The notes beneath the pieces are model-generated. The model did not search any database, was not told the origin of the DNA, and worked only from the letters and a program-made list of their open reading frames with translations. Source: Massilia frigida (GTDB lineage Bacteria; Pseudomonadota; Gammaproteobacteria; Burkholderiales; Burkholderiaceae_D). From it: a stretch of 64,000 bases of DNA. Shown here piece by piece: positions 17,501 through 24,854 of this stretch. How positions within the stretch are numbered: position 1 is the stretch's first letter; the number at the start of each line of letters is the position of its first letter. The DNA is taken from the NCBI RefSeq assembly GCF_011682175.1, contig NZ_WHJG01000006.1:124001-188000 (forward strand), written 5' to 3'. A program made the translations under genes and the position numbers.

Positions 17501-19166
17501 GTCGAACGTGGCCTGGACCGGCGGCGGCGACGACACCGCCGTGCTGTACGGCTCCCACAATGTGCTGATCGCCGACAGCGGCAACGATACCGTGATCGTG
17601 GTCAATGCCGGCAGCAAGCTCGATTACAAGAGCGAAACGACGAATGGCGCCAATGAAGTGCTGTCGTCGACCAAGGTCAGCGCCGATACGGGCTTTAATT
17701 TCGTGCACACCGGCAGCGGCAACGATACGCTGGTGCTGGCCGGCACCACCACCGTCGGCATGGGCGGCGAGGGCAATGACTTGATCGTCACCGCGGCGCA
17801 AAACAATATCGCCATCGGCGGTGCGGGCAACGACGTCATCATCGGCTTGTCGGAAATGACGGTCTTCAATGCGGTGGAAAGCCTGGTCGAGAATGACTTC
17901 GAGTCGGCCGGCGACTGGATCGGCGCGGCCATGAACTACAACTTTGTCTCGTCCCAGGTCAAGGCATTGACCAGCGGCAGCCTGAGCAAGCTCAACCTCG
18001 TCGGCAACGTGTTGCTGGGCGGCGAGGGCAACGATACCGTGTTCGCCACCAACGCCGCCACCTACATCAGCGGCGGCAATGGCGACGATGTGATGATGGG
18101 CATGGGCTGGGGTGTCATTACCCAGTTGCTGGGCAAGGATGCGAGCAAGCTGAACGGCGCCTGGACGTCGATGAGCGGCGGCTTTGCCGACCTCAGCAAG
18201 TATGTGGGCGACACCATGCTCAAGGACCTGTCGAGCGGCTGGGACCAGATGGGCGCGGGCATCAAGGCCAAGCTGGCGGCGGCAACCAGCAGCGCCGGCA
18301 GCCTGGGCGCGAGCCTGGATGGCGTGAGCGGCAAGGCGCTCGACGCGGTGTCGAACGTGAGCGGTCTGGAGCTGAGCGATTTCAGCGTCGCCGGCGGCCT
18401 GAAAAGCGCGGTCAATGGCGTGTCGGGGGGCGTGAACAGCGCGGTGGCGGGCATCGGCAAGGGCTTCAGCTATGCGGCCGATGCCGATGTGGCGGGCGCC
18501 TTGGCGGATAGCGCAAGCTTTCTCAGCAGTAAGGTTGCCGTGGGCAGCGAGGCGACCTTCGACGGGCTGGAGTGGCTGACCGACAAGCTGGGCATCGACA
18601 TGAACTTCGGCAATTTCAATGGCGCCGAAGGCCTGGTCGGCGGCTTCCTCGCCTATCTGATCGGCTACAAATATGCGGGCGACAACGACTTGCATGGCGG
18701 CGCCGGTAACGACACCTTGTACAGCGGCATGGGCAACGATGACTTGCGCGGCGACAGCGGCACCGATACCTACGTCATCTCGATGGGCGACGGCAAGGAC
18801 ACGATCTATGAAACCGCGGGCGGCAATGACATCATCAAGTTCGCGGCCAACAGCATTTTCTCGGGCGTGAAGATGGAGGCGGCCGGCGTCAAGGCCAACA
18901 TCAGTGGCAAGGACCTGGTGCTCAATTACGTCAACGACAAGGTCTCCTTCGCCAAGGTCACCATCGCCGACTATGCCAGCGTCGACCTGAAGGAAGTGCA
19001 GTTGATCGACCAGGCCGGCGCCCTCGTGTCTACTATTAGTATGCATAGCCTGATCGCCGGCGCTGGCGACAGCGACCCGTATGCGATGACTTCGGTGTGG
19101 ACCGTGAACCATCTCGATGCCTTCGCCGAGCTCATTCTTGTGGGCACGCACCAGCAGGCGGCATAA
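14532..19166 (+). CDS. Giant RTX-like solenoid protein, probably type I secreted
   Basis: A 1,544-residue glycine/asparagine/aspartate-rich protein. The start at 14532 follows AGGGAGAGAAA. Residues 1-55 form an amphipathic lysine/aspartate-rich helix. Near residues 75-200 are RTX nonapeptides such as GGEGDDTIS and GGGGNDRIS. From about 205 to 555, and in later blocks, the unit is an 18-mer close to GSNVVxxGxGNDxVxAxG, in which an Asp-type nonapeptide alternates with an Asn-type one. Helical inserts break the array (for example MLDAASGGLGKVLAGAV). The C-terminus regains canonical RTX (HGGAGNDTLYSGMGNDDLRG) and a tail of about 140 residues, as in type I secreted proteins. No hlyB/hlyD/tolC-like genes are nearby. 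Adhesin, S-layer or ice-binding-like roles are possible. Confidence 0.8.
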   Translation: MSFGKWVKKTVNKVGKSFSDVVNDTVKDIGSGIDDIGKSFDDMGDAARGIAEDIAKLGYTKKNFGNGNDNFTSSSVGGNFLYGGGGNDTQRVTAGAYNVLKGDDGDDTLSVQVGGYNKLDGGNGNDNLSVSAGADNILIGGEGDDTISIGAGASAEIDGGGGNDRISVAAGGAVKVTDWNGHNTISYNALSGSVNTGGGNDTVTGTGAKNTINTNDGDDKVDMSGVSNTVNVGNGNNTVNLGGGSNVVNAGNGSDRITVGGGRNVVNAGDGANVIKADGIANKIATGSGADKVTVGAVSNEISTGAGNDEVTASSASNIIDTGDGNDTVKLDGASNIVRTGNNDDSVNATGGSNVLELGSGNNSANAAGLSNVIKAGDGNDSVVAMGGVNTVSLAHGDNSVTVGGGANIVTTGNGNDKINAYGGSNTLTIGNGSDKLVALGGINVVVAGDGNDNLIAGGGANVIGSGGGTNNILVGGLLNVVYSGGGSNKVGALGNTNALVSNGASNLLAAVGNTNVVLANGGKNTVLAAGMGNLVASTVGGNTVAAVGGANVILTEVGGMLDAASGGLGKVLAGAVPDKTIATAINSATGKLSAAIQSGSGKDVVIAVGGTNVMYTGAQDDVVAAIGGNNVLLANGGNNVSTAIGSNNLVINTAGNNVITTLGSANVVLTGVGEGITDLAKKLDKAVSGSATSAISKFLGNNLAKGDGNDIVTAIGSANVVYTGTGNDVITTLGSTNVVWAGAGNDVVTTAGSNNIVWADAGVDIVSAAGNNNLIVTGNYAEVAATAVGLVDAVAAGVAAIDLVGKAGLAGAASSQGGTEVVTVMGKNNVVVGASGATVITALGSNNLLVTGAGDDVISAAGSKTGIVAGAGNDVVTALGSYNVVVAGEGNNVVTAIGKGNLLSGGSGNDVLTAIAVGSAGTTKSNLNVVLGGDGNNVMTVVGKDNIAISGSGKDVLAMASYGSQEKTTETGKEGADTTTTSTTKFDTQSNVAWTGGGDDTAVLYGSHNVLIADSGNDTVIVVNAGSKLDYKSETTNGANEVLSSTKVSADTGFNFVHTGSGNDTLVLAGTTTVGMGGEGNDLIVTAAQNNIAIGGAGNDVIIGLSEMTVFNAVESLVENDFESAGDWIGAAMNYNFVSSQVKALTSGSLSKLNLVGNVLLGGEGNDTVFATNAATYISGGNGDDVMMGMGWGVITQLLGKDASKLNGAWTSMSGGFADLSKYVGDTMLKDLSSGWDQMGAGIKAKLAAATSSAGSLGASLDGVSGKALDAVSNVSGLELSDFSVAGGLKSAVNGVSGGVNSAVAGIGKGFSYAADADVAGALADSASFLSSKVAVGSEATFDGLEWLTDKLGIDMNFGNFNGAEGLVGGFLAYLIGYKYAGDNDLHGGAGNDTLYSGMGNDDLRGDSGTDTYVISMGDGKDTIYETAGGNDIIKFAANSIFSGVKMEAAGVKANISGKDLVLNYVNDKVSFAKVTIADYASVDLKEVQLIDQAGALVSTISMHSLIAGAGDSDPYAMTSVWTVNHLDAFAELILVGTHQQAA

Positions 19167-19183
19167 AGCGGCTTGGCCGGGAC

Positions 19184-19219
19184 AAAAAACGCAGCGCGCG
19201 CAAGCCGCTGCGTTTTTTT
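19184..19219 (+). terminator. Intrinsic terminator after the RTX-like gene
   Basis: CGCAGCG and CGCTGCG arms flanked by A6 and T7 tracts, starting 18 bases after the RTX stop codon. The A and T tracts extend the stem and make it potentially bidirectional. Confidence 0.85.
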
Positions 19220-19337
19220 GTTGCTGGCCCTGTCGCGCGGCGTAGGCAAGGCAGTAATCTTTCCATCAGCATGGTAAAATTTCAAGATTGCCAGGGCGAT
19301 TGGCGCCATCGGCCTCTACCTTTTCCGGACGCACAAC

Positions 19338-20258
19338 ATGTCGATTTCAGAAAGCACTGTCACCTTTTTCAACAGGACGGTCACCGAGTACGATGGCGAA
19401 GAACCGGTCGAGTTGTCCGACCATATCGTCTACCGTTTGTCACTCGACTACGACGACGAGCGCACGATGACGGAACTGATCGAAGAGTTCCTCGGCCGCG
19501 TCGACAAATCCCAGCTCGACGCGCTGATTATCGGCAAGTGGAGTGATGACTGCGATGAGAGTTCGGAGTCCATCGTCAATGTCCTGGTCGCGCAAGCGGC
19601 CGAGCTGCCCGCGATGCGCGCCCTGTTCATCGGCGACATGACGTATGAAGAGTGCGAAATTTCCTGGATCATGCAGAGCGACGTGACGCCGCTGCTGAAT
19701 GCGTTTCCGCTGCTGGAAGAGTTCCGCGTGCGCGGTTCCAACCATCTGGAAATTCAACCGTTCACCCACGCGCACCTGCGCAAGCTGGTGATCGAAAGCG
19801 GCGGCTTGCCATCCGAACTGGTCGAAGCGCTGACGGCATCGACCATACCGGCGCTGACCCATCTGGAGCTGTGGCTGGGCACCGATGAATATGGTTTCTC
19901 CGGGAGCGTGGACCTGTACCAGCGCCTGGTGGCCAAGCTGCGCACCCCGACCCTGGAATACCTGGGCTTGCGCGATGCCTCCATCGCCGACGAACTGGCC
20001 GAGTGGCTGGCGCAAGACGAGGTGGTCGCTTGCCTGGACACGCTCGACCTGTCGCTCGGCATCCTCGGTGACGTCGGCGCCGAAGCCTTGTTCAACAGCC
20101 CGTACGTGCCCAAGCTGCAAACCCTGGACCTGGAACACCACTACATTTCCGAAGCGTGGCAGGAAAAGCTCAAGACCTTGCCGATCACGGTCGACCTGTC
20201 CGATCCGCAAGAGATCGACGACGAGGACGACTCACGCTACGTGGCCGTCTCCGAGTAA
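19338..20258 (+). CDS. STM4015 family leucine-rich-repeat protein
   Basis: A 306-residue acidic protein of the STM4015 type, the first gene of an STM4015-4014-4013-4012-4011 operon. The N-terminal third is mixed (VYRLSLDYDDERTMTELIEEFL). The rest shows leucine-rich repeats at irregular spacing: FPLLEEFRVRGSN, LRKLVIESGGL, LTHLELWLG, LEYLGLRDASI, LDTLDLSLGILGDVGAEAL and LQTLDLEHHYI. Such folds usually bind proteins, so it could recruit a partner or substrate. The ribosome site is weak. No catalytic motif is visible. The family name is recalled from knowledge of the Salmonella locus; its biochemical role is not known to me. Confidence 0.85.
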   Translation: MSISESTVTFFNRTVTEYDGEEPVELSDHIVYRLSLDYDDERTMTELIEEFLGRVDKSQLDALIIGKWSDDCDESSESIVNVLVAQAAELPAMRALFIGDMTYEECEISWIMQSDVTPLLNAFPLLEEFRVRGSNHLEIQPFTHAHLRKLVIESGGLPSELVEALTASTIPALTHLELWLGTDEYGFSGSVDLYQRLVAKLRTPTLEYLGLRDASIADELAEWLAQDEVVACLDTLDLSLGILGDVGAEALFNSPYVPKLQTLDLEHHYISEAWQEKLKTLPITVDLSDPQEIDDEDDSRYVAVSE

Positions 20259-20291
20259 GGTGGCGCCACTGTCCGAGCCGGGCTGGCGCGC

Positions 20292-21551
20292 ATGCTAGAC
20301 GGCATCCATGGCGAACGCAGGCCGGACGGCGAGCCGAACGCCGATCCGAACGCCGATCCGAACGCCGATCTGAACGGCAATCTGAACGCCGATCCGAACG
20401 GAAAGCCGAACGGCAAGCCGAACGGCGATCCGAACGGCAAGCCGAACGGCAAGCCCTTCGTGTTGTTGGGTGTGCGTGGCGGCAAGCGGGAAAAGCTGGC
20501 CCAGGCGGGGCGTGCCGCGCTCGGCCTGCCTGCGGCGGAACTCGTCGACTGGGCCGAGTGGCTGGAACAGCCGGCGCTGCTGAGCGCCAGACTGGCCAGG
20601 GAGCCGTGCGTGTTCAAGATTGACTCGCCGGGCGACGATGCACGCCTGCACGATATGCTGATCCGACAGGGCTGCAAGGTGCTTGGCCTCGGCATGCCGC
20701 GCTTGCCTGATCGCGGGGAAATTTCCGTATCCGGTGCATGGTTCGCCGGGTTCACCCAGGCCCTGCGGGGCTTGGCGGCGGAACTTTCGGCGCTGCCCCA
20801 TGTCCAAACGATGAACGCGCCGCATGAGCTGCTGCTGATGACGGACAAGCTGGCTTGCCAGCAGCACTTTGCTGCGCGCGGCATTCCGGTTCCCCGTTTG
20901 CTCGGTCCCATCGAGGGGTATGCGCACCTGCGCGCCGTTCTCGACGAGCACGGTCTCAATCAAGTTTTCCTGAAAACGCGCTACGGATCGAGCGCGTCCG
21001 GCGTGGTGGCGTACCGCCGCAACAGCCGCGGGGCTGAGCAAGCCACCAGTTCCGCCGACCTCGTGCACGGGGAGGGCGGGGCGCGTCTCTACAACGTCAA
21101 GCGCTTGCGCAGCTACAATGCGCAGGCCGATATTGTGCAACTGGTCGACTTGCTGGCGGGCCAGCAAACCTACGCCGAAGCGTGGATTCCCAAACCGCGC
21201 CACGGCGATGGCCATTACGACGTGCGCGTGGTGACCCTGGGCGGCCAGCCGGCGCACCGGGTGGCGCGGGTCGGCACGCGCATGATGACCAATCTGCACC
21301 TCGACAACCAGCGCGCCGACGTGGCGAGCTTGCTGGGTGAAAAGGATCATGCCGCGCTGGAACAGACCGCGCGCGCGGCAGCCGCCACTTTTCCGCAAAG
21401 CCACGTCATCGGCCTCGATATCGTCGTGCGCAAGGGACGCGCTCACGTGCTTGAAGCGAATGCCTTCGGCGACCTGCTGCCCAAGCTGTTGTGGCAGGGG
21501 CACGATACCTATGCCGCACAGTGGCACACCTTCGCATCCCATGAAGCCTGA
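20292..21551 (+). CDS. STM4014 family ATP-grasp protein with tetrapeptide-repeat N-terminus
   Basis: A 419-residue protein. From about residue 56 (FVLLGVRGGKREKL) it matches the STM4014 type. The ATP-grasp fold is seen in DKLACQQHFAARGIPVPRLLG, VFLKTRYGSSASGV, EAWIPKPR and the metal/ATP motif DIVVRKGRAHVLEANAFGD. Such enzymes ligate a carboxylate to an amine or thiol through an acyl phosphate. Residues 13-55 are tetrapeptide repeats (ADPN, GKPN), not expected in the family. The ATG at 20292 lacks a good ribosome site; a GTG at about 20460 would remove the repeats and start at the conserved strand. The following gene start overlaps its last 11 bases. Confidence 0.82.
   Translation: MLDGIHGERRPDGEPNADPNADPNADLNGNLNADPNGKPNGKPNGDPNGKPNGKPFVLLGVRGGKREKLAQAGRAALGLPAAELVDWAEWLEQPALLSARLAREPCVFKIDSPGDDARLHDMLIRQGCKVLGLGMPRLPDRGEISVSGAWFAGFTQALRGLAAELSALPHVQTMNAPHELLLMTDKLACQQHFAARGIPVPRLLGPIEGYAHLRAVLDEHGLNQVFLKTRYGSSASGVVAYRRNSRGAEQATSSADLVHGEGGARLYNVKRLRSYNAQADIVQLVDLLAGQQTYAEAWIPKPRHGDGHYDVRVVTLGGQPAHRVARVGTRMMTNLHLDNQRADVASLLGEKDHAALEQTARAAAATFPQSHVIGLDIVVRKGRAHVLEANAFGDLLPKLLWQGHDTYAAQWHTFASHEA
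20328..20456 (+). repeat. 12-bp tandem repeat (about 10.75 copies) inside the STM4014 gene
   Basis: Units such as GCCGATCCGAAC and GGCAAGCCGAAC repeat from 20328 to 20456, encoding (A/G)(D/K/N/E)(P/L)N tetrapeptides. Because the unit is a multiple of three, copy-number change would keep the reading frame. Two sub-blocks are visible: ADPN-type on the left, GKPN-type on the right. Confidence 0.9.
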
Positions 21552-22374
21552 TCCACGCTCGATTCCCGACATGAACCGGGTGGTCGGCAGTCATGACATT
21601 GTGTTCATCACGCTCGACACCCTGCGCTACGACGTGGCCCAGCGCCTGTACGAGGCGGGCGAGCTGCCGGTGCTCGGACCGCATTTGCCGCCCGGCGGCT
21701 GGGAATGCCGGCACAGCCCGGCCAGCTTTACCTATGCGGCCCATCACGCGTTTTTTGCCGGCTTTTTGCCCACGCCCGACCGTCCCGGACGGCATCCGCG
21801 CCTGTTCGCGACCGCTTTTCGCGGCAGCGAGACGACCTCGGCCCACACCCACGAATTTGCGCAGGAGAGCGTACCGGCCGGGCTGGCTGGCGCTGGCTAC
21901 CGTACCATCTGCATCGGCGGGGTCGGCTTCTTCAACAAGGAAACGGCACTCGGCTGCGTCTTGCCGGGCATGTTCCAGGAGAGCCACTGGAAACGCTCGC
22001 TGGGCGTGGAAGGCCGCGACTCGACCGAGCGCCAGGTGGCGCTGGCGATTGCGCGTTTGAACGCGCTGGGCCAGCAAAGGGTGTTCTTGTTTATCAACGT
22101 CGCAGCCATCCATTCGCCCAATCGTGGCTACCTGCCGGGCTGCAAGAGCGACAATCTCGACAGCCACGCAGCGGCGCTGCGCTATGTGGACGGGGCGCTG
22201 GCGCCCCTGTTCGCCACCTGCGCGGCGCGGGCGCCGACGTTTGCCATCGTCTGCTCCGACCACGGCAGCGCCTACGGCGAAGATGGCTTTCGCGGCCATC
22301 GCATCGCTCACGAAACCGTATGGAACGTTCCATACGCACATTTCTTTATCGACTTTAAGGGAACGACGCCATGA
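21541..22374 (+). CDS. STM4013/SEN3800 family hydrolase (sulfatase/alkaline phosphatase fold)
   Basis: A 277-residue member of the alkaline phosphatase superfamily. The first strand DIVFITLDTLRYDVA carries the metal-binding aspartate. Later motifs are FLFINVAAIHSPNRGY and IVCSDHGSAYGEDGFRGHRIAHETVWNVPYAHFF, the latter with the typical DHG metal site and a downstream histidine. No cysteine/serine of the CxPSR sulfatase maturation motif is visible, so true sulfatase activity is doubtful; phosphate or phosphonate transfer is as likely. Start choice is uncertain: ATG 21541 overlaps the previous gene, and ATG 21571 begins ten residues later. Its stop overlaps the next start (ATGA). Confidence 0.85.
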   Translation: MKPDPRSIPDMNRVVGSHDIVFITLDTLRYDVAQRLYEAGELPVLGPHLPPGGWECRHSPASFTYAAHHAFFAGFLPTPDRPGRHPRLFATAFRGSETTSAHTHEFAQESVPAGLAGAGYRTICIGGVGFFNKETALGCVLPGMFQESHWKRSLGVEGRDSTERQVALAIARLNALGQQRVFLFINVAAIHSPNRGYLPGCKSDNLDSHAAALRYVDGALAPLFATCAARAPTFAIVCSDHGSAYGEDGFRGHRIAHETVWNVPYAHFFIDFKGTTP

Positions 22375-23750
22375 ACCATCCCGCCACACCCGGCACGCTC
22401 GCCCAGCGCATGCGTCACACGCCGTACCAGGCGTATTCCTATTCCTATCCGCACAAGGCGGCCTACCGAACGCTGGCGGCGCCAGCCTCGCTGGAGGATT
22501 TATGGGCCGGACAGGACCGTTCGGCCCTGTTCGCCTATATCCACATCCCGTTCTGCGAAATGCGCTGCGGTTTCTGTAATCTGTTTGCGATGGCACGTCC
22601 GCAACCGGACATGGTGGAACGTTATGTGGCGCAGGTGGTCCAACAGATGCGTGTACTCGACAAGGTGCTGGGCGAGCGCAAGTTTGCGCGTTTTGCGCTC
22701 GGCGGCGGCACGCCCACGTTCTTGTCGGCGGCGCAGTTGCAAACGCTGCTCGATGGCGCGCGCGATATCCTGGGCATCGATTTGCAGACCACGCCGGCCG
22801 GCATCGAAGCCTCGCCCGAAACCGTGACGCCGGAACGCATGGGAGTGTGCCGCAGCATGGGCATCGACCGTGTCAGCCTGGGCATCCAGAGCTTTGCGGC
22901 GGGCGAGATGCGTTCGCTGGCGCGGCCGCAGCAGAACGAGGTGGTGACGCGGGCGATCGGCCATATCCGCGATGCGGGTTTCCCGACGCTCAACCTCGAC
23001 CTGATTTACGGCATTGGCGGGCAGACGGTGGAGAGCCTGCTGGCGTCGATCGACAGTGCGCTGGCGTTCAAGCCGGAGGAATTGTATCTGTATCCCTTGT
23101 ACGTGCGCCAGCATACGGGGCTGGGCAAGATTGCCAACAGAAAGGGGGCCGCTTCATTCGATCCGATTGTGCTCAATCAAGAAGGCGACAGCCGCATGCA
23201 ATTGTACGAGGCGGCGCGCGACCATTTGCGCGCGCGTGGCTACGTGCAGGTGTCGATGCGCATGTTCCGCGCACCCCATGCGCCTGATGACGCAGGGCCG
23301 TCCTATTGCTGCCAGAACGATGGCATGGTGGGTTTGGGTACCGGTGCGCGTTCGTACACGCGGGACCTGCATTATTCGACCGATTACGCGGTCGGGCGGG
23401 CCGACACGATCGGCATCATCGACAGTTACCTGGCGCTGGACGCCGACAGTTTTACCCATGCGCACCATGGTTTTGCACTTGGGCCGGACGAGCAGCGGCG
23501 CCGCTACGTGATTCAGTCGCTGCTGACCGATCCGGGGCTCGATCCGGCGGCGTACACGCAGCGTTTCGGCGGCGATTGCATGCAGGATTTGCCGCAGTTG
23601 CATGAGCTGGGCGAGCTGGGCTTGCTGGAAGAGGGCAGTGCGATACTGCGCCTGAACGACCGCGGGTATGAATACGCCGACACCATTGGTCCGTGGCTGG
23701 CGTCGGAAGGCGTGCGCCTGCTGATGGCTGACGGCGGCACGACATGCTGA
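22371..23750 (+). CDS. STM4012 family radical SAM protein (HemN-like)
   Basis: A 459-residue radical SAM enzyme resembling coproporphyrinogen III dehydrogenase HemN/HemW. The cluster motif is C62-x3-C66-x2-C69 within YIHIPFCEMRCGFCNLF. It is followed by FALGGGTPTFLS, GIEASPETV, RVSLGIQSF and LNLDLIYGIGGQT, all HemN-like. A C-terminal HemN-type domain of about 130 residues ends in GGTTC. Similarity to HemN suggests a radical mechanism on a tetrapyrrole or peptide, but it should not be annotated as HemN: it belongs to this five-gene cluster. Its start overlaps the hydrolase stop. The 3' end has been duplicated just downstream. Confidence 0.9.
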   Translation: MNHPATPGTLAQRMRHTPYQAYSYSYPHKAAYRTLAAPASLEDLWAGQDRSALFAYIHIPFCEMRCGFCNLFAMARPQPDMVERYVAQVVQQMRVLDKVLGERKFARFALGGGTPTFLSAAQLQTLLDGARDILGIDLQTTPAGIEASPETVTPERMGVCRSMGIDRVSLGIQSFAAGEMRSLARPQQNEVVTRAIGHIRDAGFPTLNLDLIYGIGGQTVESLLASIDSALAFKPEELYLYPLYVRQHTGLGKIANRKGAASFDPIVLNQEGDSRMQLYEAARDHLRARGYVQVSMRMFRAPHAPDDAGPSYCCQNDGMVGLGTGARSYTRDLHYSTDYAVGRADTIGIIDSYLALDADSFTHAHHGFALGPDEQRRRYVIQSLLTDPGLDPAAYTQRFGGDCMQDLPQLHELGELGLLEEGSAILRLNDRGYEYADTIGPWLASEGVRLLMADGGTTC

Positions 23751-23907
23751 GCATTTGTCCGGACGAGCGGTATTGGGTGGACAATTCCGGCGCCATCCCG
23801 CGCCCGAATGAGCGGAGCGTTGGCGGCGCAGTCCGGGGTGGGCCGTGGCTCGCCCCGGAAGGCGTACGCCTGCCGATGATCGACGGCGGCACGGCATGCT
23901 GAGCATG
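23688..23907 (+). repeat. Diverged tandem duplication at the STM4012/STM4011 junction
   Basis: The last 60-odd bases of the STM4012 gene plus the next gene's first codons (about 23688-23755) recur at about 23842-23907. Both copies encode GPWLA(S/P)EGVRL then DGGT(T/A)C, a TGA stop, and an overlapping ATGCTGAGCAT start. Copies differ at about ten positions and are offset by 154 bases. Confidence 0.8.
23744..23902 (+). CDS. Small 52-residue ORF created at the duplicated junction
   Basis: This short frame starts at the first ATGCTGAGCAT, overlapping the STM4012 stop, and ends at the TGA of the second copy, overlapping the STM4011 start. It begins MLSI, like STM4011's MLSM, and ends with a second copy of STM4012's C-terminal tail. 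Between them are about 28 residues (CPDERYWVDNSG and onward) with no match that I know. It keeps the stop/start overlap intact on both sides, so it could be translated by coupling. It may be a duplication by-product; a peptide substrate role is only speculation. Confidence 0.35.
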   Translation: MLSICPDERYWVDNSGAIPRPNERSVGGAVRGGPWLAPEGVRLPMIDGGTAC

Positions 23908-24831
23908 CTGCCGGCTGCCGCGCTTGGGCAAGCGCAAGGGGCGCAAGCGCCCGTGCAGCCGCCGCTGTTGTCGCTGCTGTATCGGGGCACTCTGTCGGGA
24001 TGCAATTACGACTGTGCCTACTGCCCCTTCGCCAAGCGGCGCGACAGCCGGGCCACGCTTGCCCGCGATGCACTCGAAGTGGCGCGTTTTGTCGCCTGGG
24101 TCGGTACGCAAGAGCGGCCCATCAGCGTGCTGTTCACGCCATGGGGCGAGGGCATGATCCGGCGCCACTACCGCGATGCCATCACGGCCCTGTCCGGCAT
24201 GGCGCACGTGCGGCAGGTGGCGATCCAGACCAATCTGTCGGGGCCGCTGGCCTGGCTGGAACAGGCCGACAAGCGCAAGGTGGGGCTGTGGTGCACTTAC
24301 CATCCGAGCCAGGTGCGGATGGAGCGCTTCGTCGAGCGTTGCGAGCGGCTGGAGCGGATGGGCGTTCATTTTTCGGTGGGCATGGTGGCGATGCGCGAGC
24401 ATTTCGACGCTATCCGCGCCTTGCGCGCCGCGCTGCCGCAACAGCATTATCTCTGGCTTAACGCCTACGACCGGCGTGGACCGGCTTACTACCAGCCCGA
24501 GGATCTGGCGTGGCTCGATGCCATGGACCCCTGGTTCGGCTACAGCCGCAATCCCGAGATGTCGCACGGGAAAGCGTGCCGCGCCGGGTCGGAAGCGCTG
24601 TCGGTTGATGGTGACGGCGAAGTGCAGCGCTGCCATTTCGTGCCGCAGCGGCTGGGCAATCTGTACGCGGATCGCCTGGACGACATGCTTGTCGAAAAGC
24701 CGTGCAGCCGCCTGAGGAAATGCGACTGCTATATTGGTTATGTGCACCGCCAGGACTTGCCGTTTTATGATGACTTCGGCGCGGGTGTGCTGGCGCGGAT
24801 TCCATTGCACTTGATGCCGGTGCGGGGGTAA
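23896..24831 (+). CDS. STM4011 family radical SAM protein with cysteine-rich C-terminus
   Basis: A 311-residue radical SAM enzyme. The cluster motif C36-x3-C40-x2-C43 lies in LSGCNYDCAYCPFAK, followed by VLFTPWGEGMI and VAIQTNLSG. Its C-terminal quarter has a SPASM-like cysteine set: KACRAG, EVQRCHF, then CSRLRKCDCYIG, enough ligands for one or more auxiliary iron-sulfur clusters. SPASM-type enzymes often modify peptides or proteins. The start ATG overlaps the TGA of the small junction ORF. No good ribosome site is seen, so translation is probably coupled. Last of the five conserved family genes. Confidence 0.88.
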   Translation: MLSMLPAAALGQAQGAQAPVQPPLLSLLYRGTLSGCNYDCAYCPFAKRRDSRATLARDALEVARFVAWVGTQERPISVLFTPWGEGMIRRHYRDAITALSGMAHVRQVAIQTNLSGPLAWLEQADKRKVGLWCTYHPSQVRMERFVERCERLERMGVHFSVGMVAMREHFDAIRALRAALPQQHYLWLNAYDRRGPAYYQPEDLAWLDAMDPWFGYSRNPEMSHGKACRAGSEALSVDGDGEVQRCHFVPQRLGNLYADRLDDMLVEKPCSRLRKCDCYIGYVHRQDLPFYDDFGAGVLARIPLHLMPVRG

Positions 24832-24854
24832 ATGCGATGCTGCCAGGAGTTGCA

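Noticed and set aside
14367-19151. Antisense open frame of nearly 1,600 codons opposite the RTX-like gene
   Set aside because: It mirrors the GC-rich GGC/AAC repeats of the sense gene, has no ribosome site, and its low-complexity product (repeats of VA, GDD, H) matches no family.
22371-23750. Annotation as coproporphyrinogen III oxidase HemN/HemW
   Set aside because: HemN-like motifs are present, but the gene sits within the STM4011-4015 set and should carry that family name.
23744-23902. Frameshifted remnant of STM4012 as explanation for the second GPWL tail
   Set aside because: The first copy ends with an intact stop and overlap; the pattern fits a tandem duplication of the junction better than a frameshift.
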